From Candidatus Nanohalarchaeota archaeon (GTDB taxonomy: Archaea; EX4484-52; B79-G9), in the NCBI GenBank assembly GCA_030594795.1, contig JAUVEK010000010.1, positions 1-17,861 on the forward strand: 17,861 bases of DNA, in the 5' to 3' direction. Under the pieces are notes generated by a model. The model was given only the letters and a program-made list of their open reading frames with translations, was not told the DNA's origin and searched no databases. Made by a program: the position numbers and the translations under genes. Shown here piece by piece: positions 14,524 through 17,861 of this stretch. How positions within the stretch are numbered: the first letter of the stretch is position 1; each line of letters begins with the position of its first letter.

Positions 14524-15054
14524 CTAGACATTATTTATAAGTCCTTTCCTTAATATAATTATCGATGCCAGAGCAAGAATAAACAAAATACTTCCTGCCC
14601 CGATACCCGGAGATGCAGAAAACAGCCCGGCTCCCTTTTTGTGTACAATACGGATATCTGCTGAGTCATACATATTGCTAACATCGCTGCCATCAGGCCC
14701 GGCTATAAGTTTATAATCACCGACCCTGCCTGCAAGGACATTTACAATTATATTTCTTTCTTCATGCCCCGCAAGTATCAGTTGTTGTTGAATCCTGCTA
14801 TTGTCATACCTGTGGTTCTCGAACCATATCCAGTTTCTGAACGCGCTGTCTGTAGAGCCAATGTATAAATCAATTGTGGCTTCTGAATCAGCAGCGTTCT
14901 TGACAGTTAAACTGATTTTTTCTATGGTGCCGAGCTCCAAAAGCGTTGAATCCTCATCAAAAATCGCAACATTCCTAGGAGCCTGGGGATATCCCTGTGA
15001 AGACAACATTAGAATGATGATCCCTGTAAATATAACATATTTTGTAATTTGCAT
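14524..15054 (-). CDS. Secreted protein with archaeosortase-type C-terminal tail
   Basis: The start was placed at the ATG at 15054 because it opens directly with a signal peptide (MQITKYVIFTGIIILMLSSQGYP) and lies at leaderless distance from a box A; the longer open frame to 15132 would bury the signal. The 176-residue product has a mature region of about 120 residues rich in predicted beta strands (LGTIEKISLTVKNAADSEA, RNIIVNVLAGRVGDYKLIAG), like the immunoglobulin-type modules of archaeal surface proteins. The C-terminus has a small-residue motif SASPGIGAGS (146-155), a hydrophobic helix ILFILALASIIIL (156-168) and Arg-Lys at 169-170, then six residues. This matches the three-part sorting signal recognised by archaeosortases, similar to but not identical with PGF-CTERM. 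It could instead be a plain C-terminal membrane anchor. Confidence 0.75.
   Translation of the reverse strand: MQITKYVIFTGIIILMLSSQGYPQAPRNVAIFDEDSTLLELGTIEKISLTVKNAADSEATIDLYIGSTDSAFRNWIWFENHRYDNSRIQQQLILAGHEERNIIVNVLAGRVGDYKLIAGPDGSDVSNMYDSADIRIVHKKGAGLFSASPGIGAGSILFILALASIIILRKGLINNV
14531..14540 (-). promoter_or_regulatory. Putative box A for the zinc-ribbon gene
   Basis: TTATAAATAA on the minus strand lies within the last codons of the upstream secreted-protein gene. It predicts a start near 14510 and a leader of about 25 bases containing the ribosome-binding site. Confidence 0.4.
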
Positions 15055-15077
15055 ACCTAATAGTTGTTGGAGGTAGT

Positions 15078-15085
15078 ATAAAAAT
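15078..15085 (-). promoter_or_regulatory. Putative box A for the secreted protein
   Basis: TTTTTATA on the minus strand lies about 27 bases upstream of the ATG at 15054 and supports that start as leaderless. Confidence 0.5.
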
Positions 15086-15130
15086 ATTCTCCTGTATACG
15101 CAGTTGTCTATCCCAAATGCAGTAAAAGGC

Positions 15131-15142
15131 AATATTTAAATA
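15131..15142 (+). promoter_or_regulatory. Putative box A for pus10
   Basis: AATATTTAAATA predicts transcription from about 15160, leaving about 20 bases before the ATG at 15183, with GTGAT at 15175-15179 as a likely ribosome-binding stretch. Confidence 0.5.
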
Positions 15143-15182
15143 ATTTCGAAGCACGCTATTGTGTGTAGATTTGCGTGATTAT

Positions 15183-16439
15183 ATGGATATAATAGATTCA
15201 GCCTCTGAAATTCTGAAAAAAGGGTATGTGTGCGACAATTGTCTTGGCCGCCAGTTTGCGCAGCTTCTCACAGGATGCACAAACAAGGAGCGCGGCAAGG
15301 CACTGCGGCTGACTCTTGCGATGCAAATCGAGCTTGAAGATAGGGATATTGATACATCGAATTTTATTGGTATTGGTTTTAGGAACAAAGTAGTCAGGGC
15401 AAAAAAAACGACATGCTGTGTCTGCGATGGGATTTTTGACAACCTTCTGAAAATATCCGGGAAAATGCTGAAAGAAGTAGAGGAGCTTGAATATGATACA
15501 TTCCATGTTGGCGTGAGATTGTCAGAGAAACTCCTGAAGAATGAAGAGGATTTGTGGGAATCAGCAGGCATTGAATGCACTGAATCAATAAAAAAAGAGC
15601 TTTCAAGGGAAACCGGCAAGATTTTGCAGAAAAAAACAAAAAAAGAAGTTGATCTCGATAACCCGGATGTTGTTATACTTTTGAATCTTGATAAGAATGC
15701 AATTGAGGTAACGATTAATGCATTGTACATATATGGGAAGTATAAGAAATATGTGAAAATCCCGCAGACCAAGCACTATTGCCCGGACTGCCACGGCAGC
15801 GGGTGCGATAAGTGCAACTGGAGAGGGCTCTCGTATCCTACCAGTGTCCAGCAGTTGATTGCTGAGCCAGTACTTGAAGCAACAGGAGGAGTGGATACTA
15901 AGTTTCACGGGCAGGGGCGCGAAGATGTTGATGTTTTATGCCTTGGATGGCGAGTGTTTGTGATTGAGGTCATTGAGCCGGGAAAAAGGGATATTGACCT
16001 TGTGAAACTAAAAGCAAAGATAAACAAATTATATGCAAAAAAGATAGAAGTGGATGACCTGAGATTCGCAGACAAAAAAGAAGTGCAGGAAATAAAGAGC
16101 GCAAACCCGGATAAGACTTATCTTCTGACGCTTAAGGCGGATAAAGTGGTTATGAAGAAGGATTTAAATAAACTTGATGCGCTTGTTGGCGTTATCAGGC
16201 AGAGAACCCCGGATCGCGTGAAACACAGGCGTGCTGACATAGAGCGGAAAAGAAAGGTCTATTCTGTAAAGTATTCTCTTTCAAAAGAGGGTCTTTTGAA
16301 AATAGAGCTAAAAACACAGGCAGGACTTTACATAAAAGAACTTGCAACAGGCGACGGCGGGCGGACAAAGCCGTCTATTGCGGATATTTTGGGTGCGCAT
16401 GTGGATGTGGTTGAGCTTACTGTGCTTGAAGTTGGATAA
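15183..16439 (+). CDS. pus10: tRNA pseudouridine synthase Pus10
   Basis: The ATG at 15183 gives 418 residues (a TTG at 15159 would add eight). Archaeal Pus10 makes pseudouridine 54 and 55 in the tRNA T-loop. The N-terminal accessory/THUMP-like region has zinc ligand pairs: CDNC (17-20), CCVC (78-81) and C-x2-C-x4-C-x2-C in YCPDCHGSGCDKC (200-211). The catalytic domain has KFHGQGREDVDVLCLG, with the catalytic Asp in GREDVD (about 248), VGVIRQRTPDRVKHRRAD, and the C-terminal QAGLYIKELATGDGGRTKPSIADILG that closes the active site. All key parts are present. Its last 67 codons and 38 bases of 3' flank are repeated downstream at 17460-17701 after an inserted gene, yet this copy stays full length. 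Confidence 0.95.
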   Translation: MDIIDSASEILKKGYVCDNCLGRQFAQLLTGCTNKERGKALRLTLAMQIELEDRDIDTSNFIGIGFRNKVVRAKKTTCCVCDGIFDNLLKISGKMLKEVEELEYDTFHVGVRLSEKLLKNEEDLWESAGIECTESIKKELSRETGKILQKKTKKEVDLDNPDVVILLNLDKNAIEVTINALYIYGKYKKYVKIPQTKHYCPDCHGSGCDKCNWRGLSYPTSVQQLIAEPVLEATGGVDTKFHGQGREDVDVLCLGWRVFVIEVIEPGKRDIDLVKLKAKINKLYAKKIEVDDLRFADKKEVQEIKSANPDKTYLLTLKADKVVMKKDLNKLDALVGVIRQRTPDRVKHRRADIERKRKVYSVKYSLSKEGLLKIELKTQAGLYIKELATGDGGRTKPSIADILGAHVDVVELTVLEVG

Positions 16440-16477
16440 AATAATTGATACATCATCCTCAACCACCGGATATATAA
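16236..16477 (+). repeat. 242-bp direct repeat, left copy (3' end of pus10)
   Basis: This segment matches 17460-17701 over 242 bases at a constant offset of 1224. Only two differences were found: C at 16259 versus T at 17483, and G at 16370 versus A at 17594. Both are third-codon-position changes that keep Val and Lys. The repeat starts exactly at a codon boundary (Asp of DIERKRK), covers 67 codons, the stop, and 38 bases of flank, and stops inside a TATA-like sequence. Sequence on both outer sides is unrelated. Confidence 0.97.
16470..16477 (+). promoter_or_regulatory. Putative box A of the inserted gene, last bases of the repeat
   Basis: ATATATAA sits 24 bases before the ATG at 16502 (centre about 28 upstream). 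It forms the very last bases of the left repeat copy, so the inserted gene appears to be driven by a TATA element at the repeat boundary. Confidence 0.5.
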
Positions 16478-17459
16478 GCAAGTTCGGTATATTATTCTTG
16501 TATGGTAAATCAGGAACTCGCAAAATACATCAAAGAAAACACAGAAAAAGGCTACACTTTAGAACAGCTAAGAAGCAAAGTATTAAACGAGGGTTACACA
16601 GACAAAGATTTTAATGAAGTAGCAAAATCCATACAGATACCTGACAACTCACAAGAGAACACACAAAACACGACAACAGACTCGCCCACAGAAGAACACA
16701 AATACAAGTACCAGCATTTAAAAAGTCCAAGATATGATCAAAAGTGTGTAAGACCTTTTTGGCAATATTGTATTGCGATAGCATTTTTAGGCATTATCTT
16801 ATCGCTAATCGGCTGGTTACCGCAAATAAATAACCAAAGTATGCGACTTATAGGGTACTTTTTGATTTTCTTCGGAGTATTTGGACCTTTTTATCAATGG
16901 AGGAGCGATTCGCATTTGAACATTATGCATTCTTTTTTGAGAAATAGAGATCACATGAACCATCGAAATAGTAAAGTACATCATGTACAAAAGAATGAAG
17001 ATATATATTTCCCATCTGTAAATAAGATGATAAATGAAAGTAATGTAAATAAGACCACTCTTCCAACAAAAAAAACATTAAGTTTAAAGATAATTTCTGT
17101 TTTTTTCGTTTTTATGGGTATTGGGGGATTATTTCAACTCGTTTTCATGTTCACATCTGGTTCTTTAGTTATGTCCACATTCAACATTATAGTTTTGATT
17201 ATATTAGGATTACTTCGCGCTCTTTTCTTGATAAGTGCATATGGTCTTTGGAAAATGAAAAAATGGGCTTTTGATTTAAGTATGGTGCTTCTTGCAATCT
17301 ATGTAATGATTGTTATAGCCACTCCAATATACCAAAGAAATATAACCAATCAATCTGTTGCAATTTCTACTGCAATCGTGATTTTTCTAATCATTGAATC
17401 ATATCTTTACAAATACAAAAAACATTACAAATTCTAATAATCCGAAATACAAGAGAGTA
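16478..17459 (+). mobile_element. Inserted segment between duplicated pus10 ends
   Basis: The 982-base unique segment lies between two near-identical 242-bp copies of the pus10 3' end. It contains one gene (16502-17437), no recombinase, and no convincing terminal inverted repeats. Segment plus one repeat copy makes a 1224-bp unit. The arrangement (intact target gene, cargo, displaced 3' fragment) is what a single crossover of a circular molecule carrying a pus10 3' end would leave, or what an element that restores its target gene would leave. Calling it mobile is inference; a tandem duplication followed by insertion of the cargo gene is an alternative. Confidence 0.5.
16502..17437 (+). CDS. 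Multi-pass membrane protein within the insertion
   Basis: No family is firmly recognised. The 311-residue product has an N-terminal helical hairpin-like module (residues 1-45: LAKYIKENTEKGYTLEQLR, then KVLNEGYTDKDFNEVAKSI), of the type seen at the front of many archaeal and CPR membrane proteins, then a polar Asn/Thr/Gln-rich linker (46-80), and about six hydrophobic segments: about 88-106, 114-133, 198-220, 224-249, 256-276 and 284-304. The long loop between the second and third is His/Asn-rich. The end is basic (YKYKKHYKF). The gene is visibly more AT-rich than its neighbours (for example 14 G+C in the 60 bases from 17041) and prefers A/T-ending codons, which fits recent acquisition. It fills nearly all of the 982 bases between the two repeat copies. 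Confidence 0.8.
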   Translation: MVNQELAKYIKENTEKGYTLEQLRSKVLNEGYTDKDFNEVAKSIQIPDNSQENTQNTTTDSPTEEHKYKYQHLKSPRYDQKCVRPFWQYCIAIAFLGIILSLIGWLPQINNQSMRLIGYFLIFFGVFGPFYQWRSDSHLNIMHSFLRNRDHMNHRNSKVHHVQKNEDIYFPSVNKMINESNVNKTTLPTKKTLSLKIISVFFVFMGIGGLFQLVFMFTSGSLVMSTFNIIVLIILGLLRALFLISAYGLWKMKKWAFDLSMVLLAIYVMIVIATPIYQRNITNQSVAISTAIVIFLIIESYLYKYKKHYKF

Positions 17460-17663
17460 GACATAGAGCGGAAAAGAAAGGTTTATTCTGTAAAGTATTC
17501 TCTTTCAAAAGAGGGTCTTTTGAAAATAGAGCTAAAAACACAGGCAGGACTTTACATAAAAGAACTTGCAACAGGCGACGGCGGGCGGACAAAACCGTCT
17601 ATTGCGGATATTTTGGGTGCGCATGTGGATGTGGTTGAGCTTACTGTGCTTGAAGTTGGATAA
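17460..17663 (+). pseudogene. Displaced 3' fragment of pus10
   Basis: This is the second copy of the last 67 codons and stop of pus10, with identical encoded protein from DIERKRKVYS to TVLEVG. It lacks the catalytic domain and a start codon; the short in-frame ORF that runs into it from upstream begins within the membrane-protein gene in another frame and is not a credible gene. It is a remnant of insertion or duplication. Confidence 0.9.
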
Positions 17664-17701
17664 AATAATTGATACATCATCCTCAACCACCGGATATATA
17701 A
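17460..17701 (+). repeat. 242-bp direct repeat, right copy
   Basis: Partner of 16236-16477, with two synonymous differences. It abuts the inserted segment on the left and what is probably the native downstream flank of pus10 on the right. Confidence 0.97.
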
Positions 17702-17710
17702 ATTATCCGG
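17690..17710. repeat. Inverted repeat at the right repeat boundary
   Basis: CCGGATA and TATCCGG form perfect 7-base arms around a 7-base AT spacer (TATAAAT). The left arm and part of the spacer belong to the 242-bp repeat; the right arm is unique to this copy. It could be a terminator hairpin for pus10, an operator over a TATA element, or the recombination site. Confidence 0.7.
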
Positions 17711-17728
17711 CTGCTATTCGAGTAAACA

Positions 17729-17736
17729 TTTATAAA
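17729..17736 (+). promoter_or_regulatory. Putative box A for the gene at the right edge
   Basis: TTTATAAA lies 20 bases before the ATG at 17757 (centre about 25 upstream), consistent with a leaderless message. Confidence 0.5.
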
Positions 17737-17756
17737 CTTAATGTTTCAAGGATATT

Positions 17757-17861
17757 ATGAGTGCAGCAATAGGCAATACAGGCATCTATTTTGCTGACAC
17801 ATCAACCGGAAGGTTGGTTAGCACTATATTCTTTTTTAGTGGAATAAAGCAGAAAAACGGA
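17757..17861 (+). CDS. Unidentified gene, cut by the window end
   Basis: The frame begins at ATG 17757, at leaderless distance from a box A, and stays open for 35 codons to the last base. The visible protein starts MSAAIGNTGIYFADTSTG and includes a short hydrophobic stretch STIFFFSG. It is too short to assign. Confidence 0.55.
   Translation, partial: MSAAIGNTGIYFADTSTGRLVSTIFFFSGIKQKNG

Noticed and set aside
14508..14525. Three tandem TATCTG/TATCTA hexamers
   Set aside because: Too short and single-locus to be called a repeat array; overlaps the 5' leader of the zinc-ribbon gene.
15179..15772. Long minus-strand open frame (197 codons) opposite pus10
   Set aside because: Antisense shadow of a conserved gene; Ser/Phe-rich product without domain features or a promoter.
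16483..17446. Possible terminal inverted repeats of the insert: TTCGG near 16483 with ATTATT, against AATAATCCGAA near 17436
   Set aside because: Only about 11 matching bases with a 3-base gap and unequal distance from the ends in AT-rich DNA; chance is likely.
17394..17663. Frame that fuses the end of the inserted segment to the pus10 tail
   Set aside because: It begins inside the membrane-protein gene in another frame and lacks a promoter or ribosome-binding site; it is open only because the pus10 tail is coding sequence.
1..17861. Search for tRNA, rRNA, CRISPR arrays, transposases and integrases
   Set aside because: No cloverleaf-like segment, no repeat-spacer pattern and no DDE, tyrosine or serine recombinase motif was recognised by eye; small structured RNAs could be missed.

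Overview
This is archaeal chromosomal DNA. Evidence: ribosomal proteins L10e and S19e, a PDCD5/TFAR19-type DNA-binding protein, an archaeal-type triosephosphate isomerase, tRNA pseudouridine synthase Pus10, two archaeosortase-family transpeptidases, and many TATA (box A) elements about 25-28 bases upstream of start codons, a spacing that suggests leaderless mRNAs. Genes are tightly packed, with very short or overlapping convergent 3' ends. The lineage cannot be fixed from the sequence; a small-genome uncultivated archaeon (DPANN-like or related) is a reasonable guess only.

Layout. 1-3.7 kb: 3' part of a RimK-type ATP-grasp ligase, a two-CBS-domain protein, and a convergent phosphoenolpyruvate synthase. 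3.8-4.8 kb: a two-gene unit of a winged-helix nucleotidyltransferase (MNT) and a HEPN-like protein, resembling a toxin-antitoxin pair. 4.8-6.6 kb: a GH57 glycoside hydrolase convergent with rpl10e. 6.7-8.1 kb: a small cysteine-bearing membrane protein, then rps19e and the PDCD5-like gene. 8.1-9.7 kb: a short MCM-like AAA+ ATPase convergent with a small membrane protein. 9.8-11.6 kb: triosephosphate isomerase and a GalT-like uridylyltransferase. With PEP synthase and GH57 these suggest gluconeogenesis and polysaccharide/sugar-nucleotide metabolism.

11.6-15.1 kb holds an exosortase/archaeosortase-family protein, a YhaM-like OB+HD nuclease, a second and very different archaeosortase on the opposite strand, a 37-residue zinc-ribbon gene, and a secreted protein whose C-terminus looks like an archaeosortase sorting signal (SPG, then a hydrophobic helix, then RK). 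The second sortase, the zinc-ribbon protein and the secreted protein run in the same direction and may form an enzyme-substrate locus for surface anchoring.

15.1-17.9 kb: pus10 is intact, but its last 67 codons plus 38 bases of 3' flank (242 bp) are repeated 1224 bp downstream with two differences, both synonymous. Between the copies lies one AT-rich gene for a multi-pass membrane protein. This is the signature of an insertion that kept or restored the end of pus10, and it is the most unusual structure in the window. No recombinase, transposase, CRISPR array, tRNA or rRNA gene was seen. The window ends in a truncated unidentified gene.
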